A DNA stretch of 64,000 nt from Colias croceus. Its lineage: Eukaryota > Arthropoda > Insecta > Lepidoptera > Pieridae. The notes under the pieces are model-generated. The model saw only the letters and a program-made list of their open reading frames with translations. It had not been told where the DNA came from and did not search any database. How positions within the stretch are numbered: the stretch's first letter is position 1; each line of letters starts with the position of its first letter. A program made the translations under genes and the position numbers. The stretch lies in NCBI RefSeq assembly GCF_905220415.1, contig NC_059558.1, forward strand, positions 4,848,501 to 4,912,500, given 5' to 3'. Below, piece by piece: positions 33,601-46,000 of this stretch.

Positions 33601-35882
33601 AGTGTTCATAGTGACCACAGTGGCTGTATCCACTTGGACGTGTATCATCACGGACGACACGTCTCCCCCCGCGTCGGGAGACGTGTTGGAGTACCGTCCC
33701 AGTACCAGGGACTTCCTTGTGGCGTACGGGATCATGGTTTATCAGGTATGAGACGTGTAAGTTAGGAAAATATAGACATAAATCTATACTTATCCATATT
33801 AATATTATAAATGCGAAAGTAACTCTGTCTGTCTGTCTGTTACTCAATCACGCCTAAACTACTGAAACTATTTTCATTCAAATTTGGCATGGAGATATTT
33901 TGATACCCTAAAAAAGACATACTTTTTATCCCGGGAAAATGACGCAATCCCGGAAATCCCACGGGAACGGGAACTATGCGGGTTTTTCTTTGACTGCGCG
34001 GGCGAAGCCACGGGCGGAAACCTATATATATAAAGTATATTATAAAGCTGAAGAGTTTGTTTGAAGTTTGAACGCGCTTACTACTAGCAACGGAACTACT
34101 GGTCCGATTTGAAAAAATTCTTATAGAAAAAAACCAATCTACATATTTTCCATAATAAGTTATTTTCCAACAGTTCGACATCCACCCCATGCTGCTAACC
34201 CTGCAAGTGGACATGAAGGACAGTCGCCGCATCCACACGGCCGTGCTCGGCGGGTTCGCGGTCACCGGCGCCATGTTCACTGTGACGTCATTCCTTGCTG
34301 CCAATAGATATGGGAATAATGTCGAGAATAATATATTGCAGGGTAAGTTTTGGGTATAAACTTGTGTGTAGAGACATTTTAGATAAGAATCATATTTTTG
34401 AAGTAAAATTTCTTTAGGCGCGTTGAGAGTGGTAGCGGAAGAATTCTAATCAATACTTACCCGCGGCCCCATCATTAAAGCGGCTCGACGGAACACAGTG
34501 GGGTTTTAAGTCGGTAAGAATCCGACATAACCCACGGCTCCTTCCCCGGGGGCCGTGGGTATCTTTGGAAGATTTCCCCACTATAAAAAAAAGGCGCGTT
34601 GAGAGTAACATTTCAAGGGCACGTCATGGCAATACCTACCGTCACGTCATAGAGAAAGGCGATGATTTTATTCAATACGCTCGGTAAAAATATGTTATAC
34701 AATGCGCTTGTTAGTTTAAAAAATCAAAATATTGAGCATCGAGTTTGAATAGCAGTTTGAAAAAATTTAAAAATGAATTCTCGGTGTGTTTTCATTTCCA
34801 ATAAGAAAGTAGTATACGTAGGTAAATTTTGCACTCTACAACAGCAAGGTACATAATACACATTTTATAACTTTTACTATATAGGTACATTTTATCAATC
34901 TTTACAGGCATGCCGCCCTCAATAACCCTATACATAGTGGCATTACTGGTAACCCTGCAGCTCTGCCTCTCCAGTGCGGTCGGTAACTCCGCGCTATTCC
35001 AGCATATTGAAGACTTACTGAAAATACCTAGAGGTATTTAATAATTAAAATGACTTAAAACTGTAAAATTGTATCATTGAAACCTACCTTAAAAATTTTC
35101 AAATTGAAATCAAATTAATTACAAATGAGACAAGTGTGAGGCAAGTTCGCTCTCTTGCTAAATCTATGCTATTTCTATGTTATTCATTAAATGCCTTAAA
35201 AGACAAATTTTCGAAATTGAATTTGTTAAGTTAGGCTAAGAACTACTTTTTGGTAAGCAAATAATAAAAACACCAGAATCTAAAATCGTAATCGTAAAAC
35301 ATTTCAAACGTTATAGAACAGACAGTAATTTTAATGTATTTTACATTTTCAGAGTTCTGCTTACGACGCTGCCTAATCCGCTCCAGTATTATAGCATTAG
35401 CAGTATTCCTCGGTGAATCGGTGCCGAGATTCGACCTCGTTATGGGGTTAATAGGCTCAACGCTTACAGGCCCATTAATGTTCATATTCCCGCCGTTATT
35501 TTTCTTAAGACTCTGCTACAAAAAGTCACTTTTGACAAAAAGCGATTTGTTGCCAGATGAAAAAATAATGCTCATAGACAATAATGGATTTGGGAATCAT
35601 AACGAGCTGTCAAAACCGCCGCGGTTATGCGAGTCTATTAGCACAAAATATCACACATTCAAAACGACTTTAAAACTAATGGGTACTGAGGAAATGGAAG
35701 AATATAATGTAAAATGGTATGATATAGTTTTGGCTGTAATTGTAATGCTGTTAGGTATTCTAGCGACTTTATTAGCTACGTATTCAAGTTGGTCAGACGC
35801 TATAATGTCAGCGACGTTTACGACGCCATGTTTGATCAACGCAACTGCCGCTGCACGAAGCTTTATAGAAAGAACTTCATAA
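30689..35882 (+). CDS. Aa_trans-family amino-acid transporter (SLC32/36/38 type)
   Basis: Eight coding exons join to a 515-residue protein: 30689-30881, 31922-32042, 32294-32406, 32951-33083, 33583-33745, 34174-34342, 34908-35033 and 35353-35882. All introns are GT-AG and the total (1,548 nt) is an exact number of codons. The N-terminal part has the family's opening pattern of a first membrane helix ending in Gly (LFTVLCIIDLFGVFPVVALP then KSIISCGLYGIPLVFAVVAL), and about ten hydrophobic segments follow. The Aa_trans family moves amino acids, usually with H+ or Na+, across plasma, vesicle or lysosome membranes; the substrate cannot be told here. The loop after the penultimate helices (about residues 410-455) is long and polar. 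An AATAAA at 35965-35970 fits the poly(A) signal. The ATG is ten bases after a 3' splice site, so a 5' UTR exon lies upstream. Confidence 0.87.
31351..31527 (+). mobile_element. non-autonomous Helitron, family C, in transporter intron
   Basis: TCTTAATATATATAAATCTC start and GCGGGCGGTAAGCTAG end before T. Lies in the first coding-region intron. Confidence 0.85.
32727..32911 (-). mobile_element. non-autonomous Helitron, family A, in transporter intron
   Basis: CTAG at 32727-32730, TC start at 32910-32911 on the minus strand (TCTATACTAATATTATAAAG). Confidence 0.85.
33325..33479 (+). mobile_element. Helitron-like fragment ending GGCGGAAAGCTAG
   Basis: CAAAGTCGCTTTCTCAGTCC at the start and AAAGCGGGCGTAGCCGCAGG with a CTAG end. 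It lies in the transporter intron before exon 5. Start approximate; a related decayed copy is at 46573-46773. Confidence 0.6.
33793..34021 (+). mobile_element. Helitron family B copy with longer 3' part
   Basis: TATCCATATTAATATTATAA start and the GCGAAAGTAACTCTGTC core; the end carries CGCGGGCGAAGCCACGGGCG but no CTAG. It lies between transporter exons 5 and 6. Confidence 0.65.
34035..34125 (+). mobile_element. Helitron family A, 5' half only
   Basis: TATTATAAAGCTGAAGAGTT through GGTCCGATTTGAAAAAATTC; the 3' half is missing. Directly follows the family B copy. Confidence 0.6.
34396..34680 (-). mobile_element. MITE (AAGTGAAACTTCTT family) split by a LINE 3' end
   Basis: MITE sequence (TTTGAAGTAAAATTTCTTTA, GGCACGTCATGGCAATACC) is interrupted at 34431-34591 by an A-tailed insert. 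The 15 bases AGGCGCGTTGAGAGT occur on both sides of the insert (34416-34430 and 34592-34606). Lies in the intron before transporter exon 7. Confidence 0.7.
34431..34591 (+). mobile_element. 3' end of a non-LTR retroposon with 15 bp TSD
   Basis: The 161-base insert contains ACACAGTGGGGTTTTAAGTC, a GC-rich hairpin (CCCACGGCTCC and GGGGGCCGTGGG) and ends CCCCACTAT followed by an A run. The flanking 15 bp duplication and A tail indicate reverse-transcribed insertion of a 5'-truncated LINE. Confidence 0.75.
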
Positions 35883-37049
35883 TTGTGATCTTATTTTAAG
35901 GAAATGATTCTCAACAATTTGTAGCTAATCGAAGCAATGAATTAACTTTAATATTATAATTGTAAATAAAACTTGTTTTAACGAAAATGGTTTTTATTCA
36001 ACACAACAACAACAATAAGTCAGTCCTTACATATTTCCTTATTATGACAGAAACAAGCATAAAAATATTAATATGCGAACAAAGAAAAATAAATATTTAT
36101 TTGTTAATTTTAAATGTTAGAGCGAGACAACATTATACTTTCTTTTATATTATTAAGAATCTACAATAACACAATATATTAATAAATGCATAATATACAA
36201 TTTATACTAGGTTTGTATTCGTTTTTATGTACTGTGTAATTATGTTATTATATAAACGGTACAAAATCCTCTCAAAAATAGATTATCAATGCTATATCTG
36301 AATCTAAATTTACGCTATTTTTATACGTACATGATACGATACTTACATTGATGTGATATTTTGAGCAAAATGTTTTTTATTTGTTTGAGCTTTAATAATA
36401 AAGGTATAAAGATAGATAAAAACAAACATTTAACACGTTAGACACAAGACGACAAGAATTTAAAATCTGAACAACATAATATATTAACTCAAACACACAT
36501 GTGCACACGACACATAAAATAAAATTTATAAGGATGTGTACACAGCTTTATAAGTTTAAATGTAAAAAGCATAGACAAGAATAAATTAAATGAACTAATG
36601 AACGTTATTTATTATTATTATTTAATTATATAACGTAATTCGATTTGTTTTCTTACGGTTGTAAAGTGTTAAATGTAAAAATATGTCATTAATTAAATTA
36701 TAACTTTAACTTCATTGAAATGCAAATAAATAAATAAATTGTCAATTGTACGCCATTGAAACAGTGATAATAAATTAGTGTGAACACAGGCTCCTGAAAA
36801 ACAGTTTACAGTTTATATTAGGAGCCTGGGTCATTAAATTTTTGTAACTCAAAATGGTGCAAATAAATGATTTATTTATTTATTTAATTATAACAATAAT
36901 TGACTATAGCATCAAGTATGTACTGAATATTGCACAAGTAAGGAACTTCAAGCTTCAGAACCAGTTAAAGACAACGACTATAATTATTAAATTTCTAAAA
37001 ACCTGTTTCAATCTATTACTTTGATCTAAATGTTTATTCTTTCCAACGA
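35883..37049. other. intergenic, convergent 3' ends of transporter and ACSF3
   Basis: No gene. The transporter poly(A) signal lies at 35965. Near 36773-36884 a stretch with an 8 bp inverted pair (AGGCTCCT and AGGAGCCT) and a (TTTA)n tail resembles the 3' end of another LINE, but this is uncertain. Confidence 0.45.
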
Positions 37050-40000
37050 TCACTTCTTATAAACCAGCTGTTTCCCGAACAATCTTTTAATTTCCTTTTT
37101 ATCCAGTTTGCCCATAACATTCCGTGGCATAGTTTCCACGACCAACAAAGTCCTTGGCAACTGGTATGGCGCCAATTTCTTGCCAGCGACTTCCTTCAAT
37201 TCCTTTAGCGTTATTTCCTTTTTATCCTTAGTAACTACGACTGTAGCTATAACTTCTCCATAATTCTCGTCTTCTATACCCAAAACTGCTGCGTCTGCTA
37301 TATTGGGGTGTTCCAATATGGCAGATTCGACTTGTAAAGCGCTAACTTTGTAGCCACTAGTCTTTATAATGTCTACGGAGGATCTGCCCATAATTCTGAA
37401 GGATCCTTCGGAGTAGGACGCAATGTCCCCAGTTCTGAACCAGCCGTCTGGTGTGAAGTCTGACGAGGATAGGCTTGGTGCTCTGTTCCAGTATCTGGAA
37501 ATTTAATAAATATTCGTCAAAAATAATTATAAAATTTTCCACCCAACAAGGCGGAAGACGCGTATTCGAATCTCGAAAAAAAATAATTAATTACCTCGTA
37601 AAAACATTAGGTCCCTTTAGAAGCAGTTCACCCTCGTAGACTCCATCTTTGTTCTCCTTGTGAATTGTGACTTTACCCGGTTTCCAGCCATTTTCTTCTT
37701 GAGCATTCTTTGTGAAGCCCAAACGATCTAGATTAATCTGAAAAAAAAGCTACATCTAAACATTTCTTAGAAAAGTTTTTATGTTTAATTGCTTAGACTA
37801 AGTGAGGTTGCCATTTACTATTAAACAAAAAATATTTTTGTTCATAATAATATGTAGTTTGATTATAAACGATAAACCATTTACACTCTTACAACTCTAC
37901 TCTACTCTTTCTTACAACTAGACTCACCATAATCTAATAAAAGGTAGTCAAAAATGTCCGAACGGTATTGTACAAAACTTTCATTGAAATGTACACCTTA
38001 TTTAGTGGCAGTAACGTTCAAAGTCTATTGTATCGCTCATAAAAAAACTGCCTAATACCAACACGCGTTTTGTTACATGGCCCTTTTTCACAATGGGCAG
38101 CGTTGGGCGAGTAGAGGCAATCACGATAGTGTAGAAGGTCTAATGTCTATGATCAGCCGTCATTGTAGATGTTTATTCATAATCGCCATAATGGACAAAA
38201 ATCGACGATCATTTGTTGGGCCAACGCAGCCCATTGTGAAGAGGGCCCATGAAACAAAACACGTATGATGCTTTCAGATGCTTTTGGTGCATATTTTCGA
38301 TTATTGTTGTTTATTGTGCGACAATCTTGCGTCAATGAGATCAATAGATTATTTTATTTTATACGCGATATGATGAATTATGATTGTGCTAATAATTTTT
38401 TAGATAATTGTTATCAGTGCATTAAGGTGGATGTTCCGACCGTCCCTCCATACATTTTTGATTACCTCTAAACACTTAACACAGACACTATTTCTTTAAA
38501 ACTAATCATTTTATCACTTCTCTATAATGAAATGTGTGCGCGTTCGACCTTTTTAATCAATAATTTACAATATTTACTTAGAAAAACAACAGTAAAATAC
38601 CGGAAAAATTTGACACTTCTACAGTAGTGTGCGTGACTTTTGCCAAGCGAAACACGACATAAAGCACGACATCTAGCGCATAGACTATATACTTATTACA
38701 GATCTAGCGCGTCAATGTCTAAACGAAAGGCGATGTTTAGACATAAGACGCGCTAGATGTCGTGCATTCGCGTTCGTTATCTTATACGCTTATATACATA
38801 ATGAGCATAATTCTAATAAATCAAAGTTCTGTGTAAAAATTGAGTAATTTCATTTCCAATCGTTCAAAGAAAATAACAATAAAATAAAACTAATGACCTT
38901 AGAAACTATGTTTTTTTTTGTAAACAATTTATTACTCATTATTGTTCGTCCGTCGTAGGTCTGTAAACTGTATTGTACACTGAAGGTAAATGGTACTGTA
39001 GGTACTTTAGTTCGGCGTCGTCGTCGGCTTGATATAAATTACATTCTTGATTTCATTGACACGCGCTATGATTTGCGCGCGGAATTTCTTGTGTTGTGAA
39101 TTTATTTTTGTATGTTAAGCATTTTAATTGATTCAAATTGCAATGTTTCTCTAGTATGCATTTGAGACTATATTGTAAATTGTAATAATTGATCGTGGGT
39201 ATAGTAATTAATTATTCTAATAACGCAATTAGTAATATATGTATTTTCGGTGGGATTCAAAACAAAAAATTGGCCCGTGATTTTTATGAAATTTCACCAC
39301 ATTGCAAATCACATCAATCATAGTTCATACACATGTATGACGAAAGTGATTAGTATTGTGGCTAACATTGACTCATCAGTTCATCACTGAAACCAGTGAT
39401 AAATCAGTACCTATATCATATTGTGTTTGAATATTTTTAAACAATGATATAAGTATACAATTATTATAAATCGGTAAACTATCAAAGTAATCACAAACTT
39501 GCAAACATTGGTAAAATGTCCAGTAGTTTATGAGCCTATTCATTACAATCAAACAAACAAACAAAGTTTTCCTCTTTATAATATTAGTGTAGACAAACAC
39601 TATGAATACGATCACGAATGCAAATTCGGGGATTTTCTAATTATTGCTAAATAATAATTGAATTCGTTTTGAAATACTCTATAATTTTTAGTGTATAAAT
39701 ATTAAATATACATTTATAATGTGGTGCTCATTTTTTTTGTACTGCTAACGCTATTGTAGGTACCTATTTTCGTTGTTTTATTTCAAGTGAACACGGCCAT
39801 ACAATTTTGTCACGAGCCGCCTATGATTGTAGGTACTTTTGTTAGGCTCCTTCGTCGTCCGCGTCGCGTCGGCTCGAAAGTTCTTGATTTCATTGTCACG
39901 CGCTATGATTTGCGCGCGGATTTTCTTGTGTTGTGAATTTATTTTTGTATTATTATTATTTTTTATTTTTTTTTTTATTTTATTGATTTAAATAAAATAT

Positions 40001-43000
40001 TTCACTAGTATGCATTTGAGACTATATTGTATTATGTATAATTTATCGTAGGTATAGTTATTCTTATAACGCAGTTATATTTTCGGTGGGACAATTTGAC
40101 CCGTGATTTTTCTGAAATATCACCACGTTGCAAATCACATCAATCATACACACGTATGACGAAAGTATAGTGGCTAACATTGACTCATCAGTTCATCACT
40201 GAAACCAGTGATAAATCAGTATATATCATATTTTATTGTGTTTGAACAACGATATATACAATATTATTATAAATCGGTAAACTACCAAAGTACTTCCGAA
40301 TTTTCAGACAGACAAACAAGTAGTTTGAACACGCAGTTTTCTTATACTAGTAGCAAAAATCAAAACCATAATATTATGTTTACCTACTATATTTTACTAA
40401 AAGTCGAGTGCGTCGAAATCGTAAATAATAATATAATGTTTTTCACCTTCCTGGTTATTTTCCCATAGTAAATAGTGTTTTAGGTTTGTTGTTGTAGGTA
40501 GGAATAATAATAATTATTCTTACTTGTTGGTTATGAAATGTATATTGAAATAATTTACTTTTACAAATCATTAGTGATATTAGTTTTGAGTGAAAATGCT
40601 TGGATCAGCATAATATTATATGGTACTTCAAATACATGTTTTGATAAAAAAACAATAGTGTAATAAAATAAAACTGCGTTTTATTGTAATCAATGTTGAC
40701 AGTTTTAAATTCCAAAATTATTGATCCATAAAATAGTTTACACCAACAATTATTTTTATAACCATCGTTCATAATATAAACCGTAGCAGGTGGCGTTTTG
40801 AAGTTCTGTCTACTCATACAGAAAAATGGAAAACTTGTTTTTTTTGTAAACAATTTATTACTCATTATTGTTGTTTGGCTGTGTGTTTGGCAACTCGAAG
40901 CGTGGTCGTCCGTCGTAGGTACTTTTGTTCGGCGTCGCGTCGTCGCTCGTCCGCGTCGGCTTGATATAAAACATTCTTGATTTCATTGACACGCGCTATG
41001 ATTTGCGCGCGGAATTTCTTGTGTTGTGAATTTATTTTTGTATGCTATGCATTTTAATTGAATCAAATTGCAATATTTCTCTAGTATGCATTTGAGACTA
41101 TATTGTAATAATTGATCGTGGGTAGGTATAGTAATTAATTATTCTAATAACGCAATTATATTTTCGGTGGGATTCAAAACAAAAAATTGGCCCGTGATTT
41201 TTATGAAATTTCACCACATTGCAAATTATATATTATACAATTACAATTACAATTATTATAAATCGGTAAACTATCAAAGTAATCACAAACTTGCAAAATA
41301 TGCTTTTCCGAATTTTCAGACAGACACACAATTTTATTAGTTTGTTTTAGCAAAGTAGGTACCTATACCTATACGCTTACGTCGCGCGTCGCGTCGCGTC
41401 GTCGAAAACGGTGCGCCCAGAAACAAACATACCTACCTAATTCAGTTACAATCCTTTTTTTGTTCCGTAATATATTGTATTCTAATACGATTTTTTTTAT
41501 TCGTCGGCCAGTTCTACTAGGTATAAAAAGATAAAATTGAAATATAATTATTGTAGCGACAGCCATATGTTACTATGTTTTCGTAAATATGTTTTTCACC
41601 TTCCTGGTTATTTTCACATAATCTTATATATATATAAATGAATCGCAAAATGTGTTGGTAAGCGCATAACTCGAGAACGGCTGAACCGATTTCGATAATT
41701 CTTTTTTTATTATATTCCTTGAAGTACGAGGATGGTTCTTATGTAGAGAAAACGTAAACATGTACCACGGGCGAAGCCGGGGCGGACCGCTAGTCTAATA
41801 TAAAAATGAATCGCAAAATGTGTTGGTAAGCGCATAACTCGAGAACGGCTGAACCGATTTCGATAATTCTTTTTTTATTATATTCCTTGAAGTACGAGGA
41901 TGGTTCTTACTTCTTATGGAGAGAAAACGTAAACATGTACCACGGGCGAAGCCGGGGCGGACCGCTAGTAAATAATAAAATAATAAATAGTGTATTAGAT
42001 TTGTTATTGTAGGTATCTTGTATACCTACGAATAATTATTCTTACGTCTTGTTGGGAAATGTTCAAATACCTACCTATTGAAATAATTTACTGTTACAAA
42101 TCATTAGTGTTATTAGGTAGTTTTGAGTGAATAGGCATGGATCAGAAATTCAGAATATAATATGCTACTAACTACTCAAATACATACACGCCAAACTTGT
42201 TTTACATTCACGCCATCTAGAGTTCAATCTTTATCATTTTTGTATACGTCTGTGTGTGTAAACGACCCTGTATGCAATGACAGATGTTAAAACGCATGGT
42301 TTTACCGAATTGGGTGGATTTTAAGGCAATGATATGACATATTTAAATAAAATATAATATTCAGTAATCGCCATGACTATTCCTACGACCTTAATCTTTT
42401 CCAATTACGCAAAAACTCAAATAAACTAGAAATGTAGAATTCAGCGCCATCTAGCGGGACATTGGCTGGGAACAGATCGTAGCAATCACCTTAAACAAAC
42501 AGAGATGAGTTAATTTGATTACATTTCACAAAAAAATAGATAATTTAAAAACCGGTCAAGTGCTAGTCGTACACGCGCACCGGGGGTTCCGTATATATAA
42601 AATAGTATATAGTATATACTTATCTGTTTTTTTTTTTATTTATATTATACGCTGTAAAATTTATATTTCTCACAATATTTTTCCTTTATCTGTTAAACGT
42701 TGTTTCATACCAAATTTCAAGATTATGGAAATAGGTTTCTGTTTTTTTAACCCTAAAAAGATGACTTATATTTCCTATACACACAACTAGCTGAAGACAA
42801 TAAGATAATTCCACAATCAGCATCTCAACAGCTCTTTCTCAGCACTATCTCCATCCTGTTATCAGCGCTGACCTTGCGCTGACCAGCCAGTACTAGTTGC
42901 TATACCCACTCACCTGTGTGTCAGGCGCGTCGCACGCTACAGTCAGCACCGGCTCGAGCCCGTTCTCAGCGCTGACCGCGATCCTCGCGCTGACCCCCGG

Positions 43001-46000
43001 CAGCGCTGTCCCCACGCGGCCCACTGACCGCGCGCTGATCGGCCGGTACGGGTTGCTCAGCGCCATACCGACTTCAGACATGCCGTACCGCTCGAGAAGA
43101 CGGAGTCCGGATATCTGGAGGATAGGAAAAATAGTTAAGGAATAAAAAAGGGGTTAAAAAGTTTAAAAATCATCAGTTATATGAAAATAAAGGACAAAAA
43201 AAGGTTAACTGCAAATTGGACTCGCGACACGGGAAAAAAATAACCCCTTTTGATCGCAATATTATTTTTATAATTTAGATGTGTATCTTGTTTTGTATAA
43301 ACTAACATTTTAAATATAATTTTACCGTTATTTGTATTCATTATCAATAGATTTCTGTATTATCGATACAGTGCAAAGACTTGCCTATACGAAGAATTAT
43401 AGAAAAGAAAGCTCATTTACAGATATTATTTTTTATCTTTTATTACATTTTTATTTTGTTTGCTATTCCTTACCTCCTCCCATTTATTGAATAGTGTTTC
43501 AGGTAACGGCGCAGATCCCGCGCACATGAGACGCATCTTGCTGAGGGTGGACCTCACGTACTCTTTCGTCTTGGCGTCTAAAAAATATATTTATTAAAAT
43601 AAACAGAACAACCAAGATTGTTTTAAGATTAAGATATTTATTTTATTGAAAGTTAAAAAATATAGGGTTTTTTTAGTATTGTTGGATAATCTAGTAGGTA
43701 TGTGCGTCTGCGGTATGGGGAGGTCAAAAAACAAAAAATGTCTAGTACTAGTGATCATAGTAATGCTACTATCGGAACTAACTCACGCGCGAATCTTGAA
43801 AGTCCACTAATTGTGCCCATAGACAACTTAACATCAAGAATTACCAAAAAATGAACCACCACGAAAAAAAAAATTGTTGTCTGTAAGGTCGGTTTACTGA
43901 CGATAGTTGAACGTGACAATGTCTTAAGGCCGATTGTGCTTCTTTGTCGCTCGTTCCGCGCTCTCGCTTGCACTTCAAGCCTTACGGAATGCCTCAGAGC
44001 GAGGTAACGCCGCATGAGTCATGTTTTTTCGTGCGTGCAGCCGGCTTTATCGAATTATAAGACGTTGTCACGTCAAAAAACACACGTATAGTGCCACAAA
44101 CTTATCTGACCCGGTGACGGTGTCACTGATGTCGACAAAATATTCCGTATGAAAAGTCTGTGAAAATGTGACATTTCAAAATGGCGGCACGTAGTTCCAG
44201 TTTTTGCCACCGGGTCAGTTAAGTTTGTAGCACTGTACACAAACCAAGCACTGAACATTGTGACGTTTAAAAAAAAATTCCCTCCAAAAATTTCATGAAA
44301 AAATTGAAAAAAGAATATAAAATGTTACCAGTGAACATAGTCCCGTGATCCGCCGCCAATCTCGCGTACATCGCGGGCACGCCGTGGAACACTGACACTC
44401 GCGTGTCCTGAGAGCCCACGAGCTGCGACCATACTGTGTGCGACGCGAACGATGGTAACATGCGGATTCTGTGGATAGTTACTAATTTACTAATCGTCAG
44501 TTACAAGAATCTAAAGGGCAAAAAAAAAGGTTAACTGCAAATTGGACTCGCGACACTAAGGAAAAAAAGTCCCTTTTAATCACAATATTTTTTTTTTATA
44601 ATAAGACTGTAAATAAGAAATATTTTGACTTATTTTTATAAAATTATAAATGCGAAAGCGTTTGTCTATCTGTCACATCGCAACAGAGCGATTTTATGCC
44701 ATGATTTTATTTTCTAAATATGTATATAGGTAGTTAGGAAGAGAATGAATAGAACAACAACTAATATGAAAAAATAGTCTATAGTTTATAATTTAAGTCA
44801 GAGTATATATGTTACACGTCATGCGCCGAGTAGTTGCAAGCTGTGTTTATTGCTGCTATTTGCGTTCGCAGCATACTGTACTCCTTATTTTTTGTTAATA
44901 TTATTATTTTTTTTGTTTTTTGTACTCACTTGGCTCCAGCAGCCAAAGTCGCGTTCAATGAATTGAGTTGTCCATGTATATGATGTAACGGTAATGTATG
45001 TAATACTACATCATTTGCTGAGTACTGCCAGGCTGTGTGTAATGCTGAGATCTGAGTGCTCAGCATGCTGTGCGTCCAGACTACGCCTTTGGGTTTACTT
45101 GTTGTTCCTGGGTTCGAAGATTTTTTTAAATGAAATAAAGTGTTTTTAAACTTTTCTTAAATTTTTGATCTCTGATTCACTGTAGGTTTTTAAATTACCA
45201 GTTTTCATTTTAATCTTTATTCAGATTTTTAATTAATTATTATAAATCCTACATACTACTAATAATAATTCCTACATACATACTTTGTACAAGTGATAAC
45301 TGCGTTAAAAACAACCGACTTCAAACTTGCACTTGCAAAATTCACAAATACCTACAGACAAAAATGCTCATAAAATAAAAACTACTGGGTCTATCCGAAT
45401 AAAATTTTTCTGGGTCTATCCCGCATCGAACAAAAAAAGAATCACGTAAATCGGTTCAGAAACCTCGGAGTAATCGGTGTACATACATAAAAAAAAACAT
45501 ACCGGCCGAATTGATAACCTCCTCCTTTTTTTGAAGTTGGTTAAAAATATGTTTACTGATTTCTGCAACTGTGTTTTTTTACGTTGACCATATAAGATTG
45601 TACTTATATTTTGATTTATAATCTGCGATGGAAACAAATATTGTAAACTGATAAATATCTCAAACTATAATTCATTCTACTTACCACTAGTATAGATCAA
45701 CATAGCATCTTTTCCCCCGTACCACAAGTTATTTGGCCCCGCTTCGTTCAAACCAGCCTCTGGCTTCCAACTGTCTGGTATCTCTTCATTTTCATTCTTA
45801 TCTCTATTCGATACTAATAGTGGCTTAGAGAATTCTTGACCTATAGGACGGAGCAAGTTCTCGTGTTCCTTTGTACATATGATGAGGCTCGAGCCACTGT
45901 CTTGGATGAAATATTTGAGCATGTCCGGTGGGTGGATAGGTGTGAGAGGGACAGCTAGAAAATAATGAAAACCGATATATAACCGATAATAGAGAACATT

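Larger units (their letters stand above)
38909..42180. repeat. three-copy tandem duplication inside ACSF3 intron
   Basis: Copies start near 38909, 39829 and 40830. Each carries CACGCGCTATGATTTGCGCG, GTATGCATTTGAGACTATAT, TTTTCGGTGGGA and TTATTATAAATCGGTAAACT in the same order. Copies 2 and 3 also share a downstream module (TTCACCTTCCTGGTTATTTT at 40441 and 41596) that in copy 3 is interrupted by two Helitrons. Divergence is moderate, with several indels. No coding frame is conserved. Confidence 0.75.

Noticed and set aside
33840..34304. 154-codon minus-strand frame
   Set aside because: Antisense of transporter exon 6 plus a Helitron; its codons mirror the real exon.
41622..41968. Two direct repeats that might suggest a CRISPR or satellite array
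   Set aside because: Only two units, each a full Helitron with TC/CTAG ends; an animal genome has no CRISPR arrays.
42897..43145. Plus-strand frame over the GC-rich ACSF3 exon
   Set aside because: Antisense shadow of exon 42914-43114, which is in phase with nine other exons.
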